This document shows positions 1 through 10,794 of a stretch of DNA of 64,000 bases, piece after piece. The position numbers were made by a program, and so were the translations under genes. Origin of the DNA: Pyrenula massariospora (lineage: Eukaryota; Ascomycota; Eurotiomycetes; Pyrenulales; Pyrenulaceae); assembly GCA_021030905.1 (NCBI GenBank), contig JAGFMI010000001.1, forward strand, positions 2,895,230 to 2,959,229, written 5' to 3'. Positions within the stretch are counted from its first letter, which is position 1. Each line of letters begins with the position of its first letter. Under the pieces are notes generated by a model. The model made no database searches and was not told where the DNA came from. It was given only the letters and a program-made list of their open reading frames with translations.

Positions 1-2070
1 GCTCTCGAGTTTTCTGTCGAGCATAAAACAGAATTAAGGCATTTAAACGTCGCAGCCACTCGCGCAGCAGAAATATGGACTCCCGCTCTGTATAGAGCGA
101 GGAGCGCCGGCTGCAGAGACTACATGGAAACTAAATGGCCGGTACAAAACAGGTCAGTATAGATGAAGGGAGAGGATATCCGAGGGGGACGTCATGATAT
201 TATCTATGCTGACATCCATCAAGTCCACCTAACCAAAATCTGACACCATCTTCTCACATAGCCTAAAGGGCACTACACCAGCGACAGCGAGCCTACCACC
301 ATCATCACTAAGCTGTAGGTACGAAGAAGGCAGATATTTACTAACAACACAAGGGCCAACGCTGGTATGGACCAACATCTAGTTTAGACTTCAACATGCC
401 CCAAGAGTTTTCAAGCCCGTCGTCATCGGCAGAGTCCTTAGTCGTTGATCGTAGATTTAAGTCTCGGAGCCTAAGGGATTCAGACCCCGTGAGGAAGCAA
501 CTATCTAAATACTTACAAGTAATGGAATTGAATGTAGCTGGTACTCACCCTCTACGGTCGTGAAGCCCCTCAAGAGCCCAAGAATACAGCAAGGGTGAAA
601 AACAACCATCTCAGCCCAAAAAGTCAGCACACAGATCTCGGGCCAAGGCCACGCCATATCGCGAGCTACCCTCTCCACCAATGGCTGGACCCAGTCCTAA
701 TTCTAAGCTGACTTTAGAGATAGGGTTTGGCAGTCCACTGTATAGCTATATCAAGCTTCTTGAAACAATGTAGGTGCACACGAAGGATGCTCGCTCAAGC
801 ACATCCCGTTGTTGTATGTGCTGACGCCTCTTCGAGAACCTCAACCAACGACGGGGAATTTCCCGCAGTATTGGAACAAAAGAGGTCAAATACGATCAAA
901 CCATCCAGCGACTCCACACGCTAGTCCCTAAAAACGCATCTACTGTAAAGGCATGCATCCACAACAGCCATTAAAACGAGAAGTTGGTCTGGAGTCAGCC
1001 CCTTGGCCCAAGCACGCAAAGAAGGTGTTTCATCGCCTCATCTAGAAAGTCAAGGAGGGACTGTGTAAGCCCCGCAGACTTGGCTTGCCCACATACACGA
1101 GGCGCAGCGCTTTCCTTGAGACATCAGCCAGCCTAGAATTTCGTATCGTTTGCCAGCCTTCATGGTCAGCCCAATTGATGCGTGTTTTCGTCTAGAACTG
1201 GTTTGAGACTTAGTAACCTTGCGCCGAGCTGCACCTTCCAAGCCGTCCGTCATTCTATTGCTCAACCTTGCTTCCAGTGCTGCTGGTTTTGGCATTGTGG
1301 CGTCAGAAGCGGAGATCGCTTCGCACTGTTCTCATGATTCCCTGTGCTTCTTGGAGTAAGCTGAGGACTCGAGCTACTAGCATTCAGGAAATTGGCGTTC
1401 TAGTGCTCTGTGCACTTTGTCAAGCACACCACGACCCAGTGACTTTAGCGACCTTTTTGGTCAACTGTAGCGCTACTAGTTAGGCTGACACGCAGCCCAC
1501 TTCAAGCACAGGTTCAGCTCGCCACAGAACTTTTCACATCTTTATCTCCGCAAGGCCGACGAATGGCAAAGCTTCGTTGAACAGCCTCCAAACCCCCCCG
1601 CTCGCCAAGACGGTGGCTGATCATGTCTACTCTGTTTCGGCCTTTGCGATAAAGCCTGTTCGAACAATTGAGTTTGGCATAGGTCGCCACGGTTATGACT
1701 AACATAGCAGCACCGCACATATTTTGCACATGCAGAACCTAACTGTGACCGGAAAGCCATGCATGATCTAGACGGTCTTTTCTTTCAAATTTGCTCGTCA
1801 CTGTCGACATGTTCAAAGCTTCTACCAGAGCTGTTCGCATGCAAAGTAAGCCGTGCTGAACAAGCATTGGAACGTGCGCGAAAAGAAGAGCTCTGATTCG
1901 CACTTCCCTGGGCCGAGTGAACTCCAGCGAGTTACATGTGCTGTAGCACGTTACCCTGTTATGCCCTTTGTCTCCGATGGCTTCGATCTCCTGCATGCTT
2001 CTGCACCCGTGGCCGGAGAAATACGAGAGACCATGGCGGGTGTGTTTAGAGCCACGACTTCGAAGGGGAA
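1..2070. other. Gene-poor left flank
   Basis: No reading frame here exceeds about 115 codons and none resembles a family I recognise. One plus frame between about 560 and 1100 is mostly open but carries several stops and has no similarity I can name, so I do not call it. Confidence 0.5.
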
Positions 2071-2072
2071 AG

Positions 2073-2080
2073 TATATAAA
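2073..2080 (+). promoter_or_regulatory. TATA box of the small gene at 2207
   Basis: The octamer TATATAAA lies about 130 nt upstream of the ATG at 2207, consistent with a fungal core promoter with a 5' leader of roughly 100 nt. It is the clearest TATA element in the window. Confidence 0.5.
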
Positions 2081-2206
2081 TCTCACCCAGGACCCTCCTC
2101 ATGGGACGACATAGATTCCAAGCATAGCACACTTTTCAAGAGCACATCTGAAGTCCTGAAATCTACGTTGAACTCCTGTCAAAGACACAGAAACCAACCC
2201 TGCACC

Positions 2207-2533
2207 ATGACTTCCTCGTACGTCGACATCAAACTTGTCAACAACTCGCCTAGCGGCAACGGCAACTTTATCCCCGTAACCATCCCGGTCGGCCACCAGC
2301 AACTCCTCGCTCCACTCGTGGGCAACAAATTCCCCGATGGCAAAATCATTGTGACCAGCATCGAGGTGGCGAACCCGGGTCCTATCGCGTCTGCTTTCTT
2401 TATCACAACCGGGCCCCCGAATGGCCCATATAGCCAGCTGGATCCTAACGGCACTCCTTTGAAAGTCAACAATGGGGCTGCGCTGGATATTTCCCAGTGG
2501 ATCATTGCTGCGGTCAAGGCGGCTTCGAAATGA
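2207..2533 (+). CDS. Small uncharacterised cytosolic protein, 108 aa
   Basis: I do not recognise this protein. The start chosen is the ATG at 2207, in a good context (CACCATGAC) and about 130 nt downstream of a TATA box. The frame is open for another 118 codons upstream, but that part overlaps the promoter and looks non-coding. The protein begins MTSSYVDIKLVNNSPSG, has no signal peptide or membrane segment, and is rich in Gly, Pro, Asn and beta-branched residues, which suggests a small beta-sandwich. Its third positions are strongly C-biased (GTCGACATC, GGCAACGGC), as in the recognisable genes of this window, which supports real coding. A 149-codon antisense frame over the same bases is a by-product of that bias. 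It may be a small expressed, possibly stress-linked protein, but nothing in the sequence shows a function. Confidence 0.6.
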   Translation: MTSSYVDIKLVNNSPSGNGNFIPVTIPVGHQQLLAPLVGNKFPDGKIIVTSIEVANPGPIASAFFITTGPPNGPYSQLDPNGTPLKVNNGAALDISQWIIAAVKAASK

Positions 2534-3587
2534 TTCCAAGGAGGACATGGAAGGGAACTTTTGGCGCGGTTGGAATTTTTTCGACTGACAGGCTCAGCGC
2601 GCGAACAGGGCGGCTTCTGAGAATACGATCTTTCGTTGATATCGGAGGGACAGCCAAGGTTCTGGGGTGGGCCGACTTTGGTTTTGCTCCATGTCTATTC
2701 CGGTCGGATTGCTACGTCGGGTACTGTCTAGGCATGTTATTATCAGCCCTTCGTTAACATCTTAACCCTATTCCCTAAATCTTGAGCCATTCCATGAGCC
2801 TTATTGCCTTTCCGTGCTCGCCTTGCATTTGATGTTGTCGTGAGAGCTGGCGTAAATGCTGTCTGGTCTCGGTGAATACCTTGAGCGAATAATGGCAACA
2901 ATCAGGCCAATATCTTCTACATCGAAAAGCGGCAGAACGGAGAATTGTTGAAGGTTACCCTCGGATCAGATCCCGACACCTTGCGTTGGAGGCTCTTCTA
3001 CATGCCTCTATCCTGCCCCCTACCTAAAGGACCTAATCAGGCATGCGGCAGATCCTCGGGGATGCTTTGCGGACTGCGGGGCGGAGTGGTTCTTGGCCAC
3101 AGATCTCTGCGCCCAACTTACCAACCTGATCTGAGATTATGCAAGGCATTCTCGTAGAGTATGAAAGATGCTCATGTCGGCCATCCGAGTGCAGCTCACG
3201 GACCTTTTCTACCACACAGCCGGATAAAAGGATCGTCCACGAGGATTGGCTGAGTCAAGGCCAAGGGACCCGCGGTGGCTTGCTTAATCATCGGCTAGCC
3301 TCTTGGCTCTGGTCTGGCCAAACCTCGTGTTGGATCCCCCGCCCCCAACGCTGTCGCTGTCTCCCTCCCCCCAATTGGCGCGTGCTCTGGGTTCGGCGCG
3401 CTGGTTGGCGCCCCTTAGATCGGGGTCGATAAGACGAAGGTAAGCAAGACTAAAGCAATGCTGAAGGGGGCGGTCTCGAATTCTTTTTAGTACCTTTTGC
3501 ACGTGTTTGATCATTGTCCTTTTCCTGCTCTTCAAAGTTTGGGAGGCGTCGAGGTTTGCGTTGCGATAGAGCGGCCGAGGTTTTCAA
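2534..3587. other. Intergenic spacer
   Basis: This holds the 3' flank of the small gene and the 5' flank of the LtrA-like gene. Only short frames are present and no RNA gene is visible. The last 250 nt are pyrimidine-rich, as is usual for a fungal leader. Confidence 0.5.
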
Positions 3588-6120
3588 ATGGCGTCTCTGG
3601 CGCCTGACGAGGGTATCGCACCGGATGCAACTGAGTTTCCGAGTAGCGATGTGTCGGGGACCGCGACCCCACTCCCAGGCCAAAAGGTCGCGTTCGGAGA
3701 GGAGACACATCATCACCGCATCTTCCATCACCATCATTCAAACGGCCGACGCGTGAAACAATTCTTTCGTCCTGATGGACGGAGGGTACATATCGCCAAT
3801 ACTCCGGAAGAGCATCAGCGATTGCAGCGACATCTCTCGGTTTCCGAGCCGGACCCGCATTTCGACTTGTATGTCTATGGCACGCCAGAGCATGTGAGTA
3901 CTTACTTCTCAGGATCATTTCAGAATCTGCACATGGACAGAGCATTTGCTCGAGAAGGCCTAGAGATGGCTAAACAAAGGCTAGAGTCTTTACTGATATA
4001 TGAGGATAGCTTGATGCGGTCCGAGAATTACACTCGCACCATGAAGCCCGCCGGCAGTCGCTCCGCGATAAGCACCAAGATGTATATGACGAAGTCAAGG
4101 ATGTGCTGGACGAGATCGATGCCCTTGGAGTAGAGCTGCGGTTGTTGACCGAGCATGGTGTCGCGTTGGATGCAAACTTCTCCAAGTTTGGGTATAGCGC
4201 GCACTTGAGGACAAAAGGCGACGACACTCCTGATGCCGGGTCCTCGAGGAGCTCGTTGTCGCTTGATAGGTCTGGTGGAACAGCTCCGCATGACTGGGAT
4301 GCGGAGAGGAGGAATGGAATGAAGTTAAGGTTCTTTCAGAGACCAGTGATTCGGCAGTATTGGCATAAGGGCTTAATTTGGAGGAGTCCGGTATGTGATA
4401 TCTTAACCATTGGCCTACCTTCCGACAAACCTTTCAAGCCACCTTGCTAATATCATTCTCCTTGCATAGAATAGTGGAGAGGCTTCAAGCTCAGAGCTTT
4501 TCGTGTATGTCATTACAACGAACTTCAGTACAAGAAATGAAGCTGACATCTTCCCAGGGATCTCGCCTTCGTCGGGATCATTGGCGTTCTTGGTGACACG
4601 GCCGCCGCTCATCCCAGCGGCGAGTCCTTTGTCCAATTCTTCATCAAGTTTCTCATGGCATGGCGTATCTGGACCGATGTTACCATCGTGAGCAATTGGT
4701 TCGAAATTGACGACATCGTTCAAAAGCTCTTTTTGGTGTTCTACCTCGTAACTCTTTTGGGTTTCACCACCAATATCGAGTACGCATTCGAGTCCACATA
4801 TACCGCCATGACAGCATTTTACCTGGCTGAGCGTCTCTTCCTCTCCCTCTGGTTCGTTGCCTGCGCCTTACTCCTGCCCAATATCCGGGGTTCATGTATT
4901 TTCTATGCGGTAATAACCGTGCTTACGTCGGCACTTTGGATTGGATCGATACAGCTGGTCTACCCTGAGCAACTCGCGCTTATCTTTCTCGCTATTCCTG
5001 GGGATATTTTTGGCCAGGTAAGTATCGTCTGGTTTACGCGTCTTGGCCAGGGGAACAAAGAAGCGAAAAATCCTTTCCAGCGCTATGTCCGGGACCGCAT
5101 TGGTCACTGGTTTGAATTTTATCCCGCCCTAAATATTGAACACGTACGTTCCATTTCCCCTCACAGCCTCGTTCGTCATCAATCTAACCAATACTCTTTT
5201 TGAAGCGTGTATCCCGCAACGCCGCCTTCGTAACCCTAGTCTTCGGTTCCGCAGTCCTGTCCATCCTTTTCCAATTCTCCTCCTCCGACCCTACACCATT
5301 GAACGCCTTCTTCGGCAAAGCTGTCCTCGGTCTGCTAACCGCCTATGCCTTCAACTGGCTGTACTTTGACATTGACTCCTGCGAGTCACGCATCCACGTT
5401 CACGCCATTCGCCGCCATCGCTTCTCCGCCATGGCGTGGACAAGCCTGCACATTCCGTTCATCATGGGCTTCATTCTCGCGGCCGCGGCACTGGCTGACA
5501 TTGTGCTTGCACATGACGCTGGTGGGGCCGAATCTTGGAAGACACTGGGAGAGGAATTTATTGGGAGAAGCGAAGAGCACCTCGAGCAAGGCCTACGGTG
5601 GTACTTCTGCGGCGGAACTGGCGTTGCGTTGGCGAGTATGGGCGCAATCAGCTTCACTCACGTGCACAAGACTGTTGAAGGAGCGCGACTGAAGAAACGG
5701 CCTCGATTGGTCGTTAGAGCGATTGTGTCTATCATTATCATCTGCCTGCCTCTGGCGAAGGAACGGCTATCGTCGTTAGATCTCGTCGGAACAACAGCGG
5801 GGCTGGTAGTCTTTCAGGTCTGGGTCGAGATCTACGGTCTCACTGCTCCGGGCGACCGGTTCTGGACCAGCGGGTGGTGCAACGAGTCGAAGAGGAATTG
5901 CCGATATTCCGCTCGGTGTCCGTTGGACAGGAGGAGGAGAAGGATGTTGGAGAAGAAGATTAAGGCTGGGGAAGAGGTGGGTATTGATGATATACTGAGG
6001 ATGCGGAATAGACGGGATTCGAGTCGGTCGAGTTTGGATAGCGGAGAGACGCTGATGGATGAAAAGGACCACGGCGGAGGAAGGATGCCTCTAGAGGGTG
6101 AGGGAGGGTGGCATGCGTGA
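3588..6120 (+). CDS. Fungal LtrA-like multipass membrane protein, 740 aa
   Basis: Five exons can be read: 3588-3893, 4010-4390, 4470-4504, 4558-5143 and 5206-6120. All introns are GT-AG, and intron 2 has a GCTAATA branch site. They total 2223 nt. The product belongs to the family named after bacterial low temperature requirement protein A. The hydrophilic N-terminus has a His cluster (residues about 42-50) and a charged helical stretch (about 103-160). The membrane domain starts with the family hallmark SSELFVDLAFVGIIG near residue 238 and carries about eight to nine hydrophobic helices. The C-terminal 90 residues are basic then acidic and probably cytosolic. Exon 4 contains a 33-nt in-frame GTAAGT...CAG stretch that is too short to be an intron and encodes family-like sequence, so I keep it. 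The transported substrate, if any, is unknown. The family call is firm; exon 3, only 35 nt, is the weakest boundary. Confidence 0.85.
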
Positions 6121-7289
6121 GCGACAGGTATATGAGGTTGGCTCCCCGCTATTAACTAGAAGACTATTAGACAATCATGAGAGATGCAATAGCAAGCAGA
6201 CTTCTGTTTTCGTTGCTATCTACGATGATGGAAGAGTCTTTCGGGCACGTACTTGTTTAAGATCAACTACAACATACTCTACGCTTTAGCCTCCCTTATC
6301 ACTCCACCATTGAACCCTTCTACCTCCTATTTTCTTCAATTAGGATGGCCTTCGTCCACACTTTGAAACACACTTGAACATCACGGAAGATCTAGAAGCT
6401 TTCACAATCTAGAATATTGAAAGAGGTTCGCATGTATGACTTCAAACAGGTCGTCCCTCTCACGGAAATCAAGGATAGTAAGTGATTTGCTTTCCGACAG
6501 GCTATGTCTATAACAGGGCTAATCAGGCTTGGCCAAAAAAAGAAAGAAAAATCCGTAGCATTATTTCACGGCCGCCACGTCAGAAACGCCGTCCCTCGAC
6601 AACTAGCAAAGATTGGAGACCATCCCATGATCCGGGACTCGGTAGTGCTTGTCTATCATTCAGTTTCAAATTGGAAGTGAATATCAATTCAACTGTGAAA
6701 ATCAGACAATCCTTCCCAGCTACCTGATTGCGGCGCAGATTCGCAAGCTAGCAAGTCTCGCATTGATTCAAGCGTTGAACAAGATAGTATCCCATGTCCA
6801 ATACTGGCATAGACGTCCTTGTACGAGCACAAGCGTAGATCGACTTGCTTTTGGGTTGGAGGTCACTATGCCAAAGGTCTTGTGATATAAGTTTTATCTT
6901 TCCTATCTCCTCACTTCCACCTCACTTTCTTCCACCTGGCGGGATCTCATCTGCAAAAGTCACTCTCTTCGCTGACTGTAAGGTGTACAGTATTATTTGC
7001 TATCGATAAGGAGAAGGAAAATTTTCGTTTGGCATTAGATGCGTGAGTCATCTGCGGACGCGGCAGCCTGGTGGGCTAAAGCTCCTTCTGTTGCATGGCA
7101 TCGTTCTATTTCCTCACTTCTGGCACCTATCGAGTACAACCCACGACATCAACTCTACTTCCCATTCCTCTGTTGGAACATCTCTAGCTCTAAATTTCCC
7201 TCAAAAGCAGAGACCGTGTTGCCATCTCATCATCTCTCGCTTCTTCTTCTTCTTCTTCTTCTCCTTCATATTCAAGCTCGTCAGCCGAG
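6121..7289. other. Intergenic spacer with 5' leader of the F-box-like gene
   Basis: No gene is supported here. The last 100 nt are polypyrimidine with a CTT run, typical of a fungal 5' leader. Confidence 0.5.
7228..7262 (+). repeat. CTT trinucleotide run
   Basis: About eight consecutive CTT units followed by CTCCTTC sit 28 nt upstream of the ATG at 7290, in the likely 5' untranslated leader. Confidence 0.8.
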
Positions 7290-8147
7290 ATGAGTTCCTC
7301 AGACACACGCTCATCGTCAAAATACTTCAAGCTCCCACAAGAGGTTGCGAACTACCTTCCTCATACCGTTTGTAGCTCCACTCTAATGAAAGCATATATC
7401 CTCAAGCAAGACCCAACACAGTGTCCACAACAGCCTCATCTCCTCTCAATTCCGAATGAGATACTTGATCGGATCTTCCACTTCATCTTCCTCATGCCAA
7501 ATACAGATGTAGATGATTTTTCCCACAGACATTACAAGAGCGACTGCCTCATGAAAGCGGAACATCGAGACCATGAGTCAGCAGTCTGCCTCGCGTTGAC
7601 TTGCAAGCGACTGGCCAAAATTGCCGTCATGAACCAATGTCAAAATCCACTCGGCCAAGAGTACTGCAATGACCAAAACATTCCAGAATTCCTAACAATT
7701 TTTGGGCCGGACGGGAATCGCGATGCAGATCTTGTCATGCGCTACGCCACTCGACAAAAACTCCTAGAAAACCTCAAGTCGGGCTGGAATCGCGACCCAG
7801 ATCTTGCCATGTGCCACGCCACTGGACGATTTGCGACCAATGTCCACGAGCCAGGTGACGAGCTACGCATGCATATTCGGGATCTGTGCGACCCACTTTG
7901 CGACAACTGCGAGCGAATCATCATGGAGGCTCTGCCTGAACTGCTGGAGACATTGAAAAGCGACGTTGTATTCGAGGTTGATTATGAATTGGGGCAACTC
8001 ATGGCGGGCGTGGACAACGAATATAGCATTTGGGTCGCGTGGGAAAAGGCGATGAAGAAAAGTTTCGAAGCTGAGAGGGCAGCTGGAAGGGGGGTTGTGC
8101 CGATACAACTAAGGTATCTTTTGGTTGACCCCTGGGTGATCATATAG
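7290..8147 (+). CDS. F-box-like protein, KFP/GWxRD family, member A
   Basis: This 285-codon frame is the outlying sixth member of the family clustered at 41.7-47.8 kb. In order it has KYFKLPQEV (residues about 11-19), an F-box-like pair (HLLSIPNEILDRIFHFI, then AVCLALTCKRLAKIAV), a GWNRDPDLAMC block, a CDPLCDNC cysteine pair and the tail GRGVVPIQ. F-box proteins usually bind Skp1 and select targets for SCF ubiquitin ligases; that role is inferred only from the motif. In the array members a phase-0 intron follows the KFPxx motif. Here a 63-nt stretch (7344-7406, GTTGCG...CAAG with TCTAATG inside) sits at the same place and is a multiple of three. If it is spliced, the product is 264 aa. A 72-nt internal duplication makes a second, degenerate RD-DL block just before the GWNRD block. 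Start: first ATG, 28 nt after a CTT run. Confidence 0.75.
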   Translation: MSSSDTRSSSKYFKLPQEVANYLPHTVCSSTLMKAYILKQDPTQCPQQPHLLSIPNEILDRIFHFIFLMPNTDVDDFSHRHYKSDCLMKAEHRDHESAVCLALTCKRLAKIAVMNQCQNPLGQEYCNDQNIPEFLTIFGPDGNRDADLVMRYATRQKLLENLKSGWNRDPDLAMCHATGRFATNVHEPGDELRMHIRDLCDPLCDNCERIIMEALPELLETLKSDVVFEVDYELGQLMAGVDNEYSIWVAWEKAMKKSFEAERAAGRGVVPIQLRYLLVDPWVII

Positions 8148-9844
8148 AGCGTCCATCGGATGGCAACTCTAGTCTCACACCCTGCACTAAAATCAACCCC
8201 GAGCGTGAGAAGCCAAATGCCCACTTTTAGTTATCATACCAAACTGTCTAACCCCTTCCTAGCTGCATCAGCCATCAAATTTCACAGTCAGCCTAGCTCT
8301 ACGACCCGCAGATACCCACCGTATGCGATTGACGCCGCCACCTTTTCACATCCACTCTACCTCTGAACGACTACCAACAGAACTTAAACGCATACTTTAG
8401 TCAGCCTCGCCGCGGGCAAGTGTGGCCCTCCCAACACCAAGTGCTAAGTTCACGGGCTGATCAAGAAAATCATCATTTCATTCTCCCAGCCTCTGTACAA
8501 GTTCGTAAGCCTATTATCTTACAATTCCCAAACCAGCAAATATGCCACATAGTACCCGATACTCCATCACCACCTCCTATGCACATATCCCCTCTTCTTC
8601 TCCCAAAATTCCACCCACAGCCCTACCGATATTCCCAACCCCAACCCATCCATTACTTTACCTCCATATGTACCTCTCTCCTCTCAACCCGACAATCTCC
8701 TACTATCACCAAACTCTCACCCTGGCCTGATCACGTCTGTCTCTACCCACGCTTTTTCCCCTTCTCTCTACGTGATTCTCTACTTCCGCTCGCCAGCTTC
8801 GACTTCTTAAACCCCCAGCACCCAGACCCGTACGGATGTACACTCCTCGCACCAGCTCTATACAGCTGTGTACCACTCCCCGTTCCTTCATACGCCTTCT
8901 GTGTATCGGCTCTGACTAATCCTCTTCCTCTTGCATCCTTAGATCCGAACCTCGAAACCCTTACCAACCGTCTTTCTTCAAACGCCCAATTTTGACAACC
9001 CCTGCTCCGTCCAAGCCAGCTAACAACATACAGAACGCATCCCCATTAATACAGAAGCGAGATCCCTTCATCGCCAAGGTAATCCCCACGACCCAATCTC
9101 CCCCGACCCCGGGCTTCTTCCTCCATCACCCCACCTCCTTACATCCCAACCCCCCCTCCCCCTAGCCATCTAACCCCCCAATCTCCGCGCGAACGCTACA
9201 CCTCCCAAGCACGCACATCCTCTCCCCCAGGCCAACCCAGCCTATCCTCGCCGCAACAACTCCAACCTCAAAGACACCAAACCAACCCTTCATTCCCATC
9301 CCCCACGCCAAGCCACCAATATCTCCCCCCCATTAACTACATTCTCTCACAGTACCCACGCCTGATCATAGTATACGCACCCTAGGCCCCCATCTGTCCG
9401 TCCCTAGCAGTCTTTCACGCCGTCAGAACTCCAAGTGCCCGCCACATCCCAGATCTCGCATCCTAAATTTGATGGGTCTGCGTATGATTCATTAAAGAAG
9501 CGTGTGTACAGACCGTGATGTGTGTTAGTTGTATGTGAGTGGGTGTGTCTTTGCTTCTACAGTAAACTACCTAAGACGTGTCGTGTCCCGTCCGCAGACA
9601 AAGCAGCACGGATCCCTATCTACAGCCTGTTCACTGTACAGACCCAACGCTGCATGCACGGCTCTCTGTGTCCGGATGCCGACCTGCTTGGCACGCCACT
9701 CTTTCGCCCACACATACATCCCTCCCAATCCCCATCCAGCACAGAATCCCCCGTAACCACTCCATAAACCTACCCACCCCACCCATGGATAGCATCAAGC
9801 ATCATAGCATCACACCCACCAACCACCACCCACCCACCAGCACA

Positions 9845-9876
9845 AGTACAGTACAGTACAGTACAGTACAGTACAG
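9845..9876 (+). repeat. ACAGT pentanucleotide microsatellite
   Basis: About six perfect head-to-tail copies of a 5-nt unit (GTACA/ACAGT register), ending at GTGCACATC. Non-coding. Confidence 0.85.
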
Positions 9877-10018
9877 TGCACATCCCTATCTCTAGATGCT
9901 CATACATCGAGCCCACCGCAAGCCTCTCTCTGTCTGTCTGCGATAGCTTCATGTATAAACTATGAAAGGCGAGGTCTGTATGCAAGACATTGGTTTGTGT
10001 TGATGGTTGGGGTTGTAG

Positions 10019-10038
10019 AGATAGATGGATAGATAGAT
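10019..10038 (+). repeat. GATA tetranucleotide run
   Basis: Short imperfect run of GATA units with one GATG interruption, at the start of the G-rich part of the spacer. Confidence 0.6.
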
Positions 10039-10550
10039 AGGGGTTTCGTATTTGTGTTTGTTTTGGTTTGGTTTGGTGGATGGAGTGTTGTTTGTTTGTA
10101 GGTGGATAATGTAGGGAGGTTGAGGGGGGGGGTTTGGTTTTGAAGTCGTAGCCGTACGGGGTTGGGGTGGGTATGTGGGTGATGGATTTGGGTGTGGGTG
10201 GGGATGGGGGGAGGTATGGATGTAGGGGGTTTTGGAGAATTCACGCTCCAGACCGACTGGTTAAGATATAGGAATTTGAACTTGGTGCATAGGGATGAGA
10301 TGAGAGGAGAGGAGACAGGGTGAGACCGAGATTAAGGTTGGATTGGGCTGGTGTTGTGTTGTATCGGCACTGAGAAGTAGACAAGTACGTATATAGAAGT
10401 GTGAGGGAATGAGAGGGAAGGGGAGCCGAATGAGAATGGACTCGCATGAGGCTTGGTAATCAAGGGAGAGAAGAGAGTACACGCACCACGGGGGATAGGC
10501 GGAAAGAAGAAACAGGCCTAGCTTTAGTTTACGTATGTTCAGTATATTGC

Positions 10551-10602
10551 ATTACGCTCATTACGTCTGGAAGATTTCATTACGCTAATTGCGTCTGGAA
10601 GA
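10551..10602 (+). repeat. Imperfect 28-nt tandem duplication
   Basis: ATTACGCTCATTACGTCTGG at 10551 recurs 28 nt later as ATTACGCTAATTGCGTCTGG, each followed by AAGA. The pair lies about 200 nt beyond the stop codon of the ABC transporter. Confidence 0.75.
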
Positions 10603-10794
10603 GGGCATAACATAACCGGACCGTGAGCAATAACTCTCACTGTAAAATCCATTAACAAACCCCTATATTCGCCACCAAGAATATAAAGACAGCGCGGTGG
10701 ACGCGGATTTTTCACTCATTAATCTCGTACATACTTCTTTCTTATGATCTCAACCCCCAAATTGATATCCATCACAACCTGGACCATATCATGA

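Larger units (their letters stand above)
8148..10794. other. Low-complexity spacer: C-rich then G-rich
   Basis: From about 8200 to 9950 the plus strand is dominated by C and A with almost no G runs. From about 9960 to 10500 it turns abruptly to G and T. Open frames here (such as 8420-8995) are low-complexity Pro/Ser/Leu strings with no recognisable domain, so I do not call them. The span also holds small repeats and the 3' flank of the ABC transporter. Confidence 0.6.

Noticed and set aside
9500-10000. Possible SINE or other repeat around the ACAGT microsatellite
   Set aside because: No A/B box pair, no target-site duplication and no second copy in the window.
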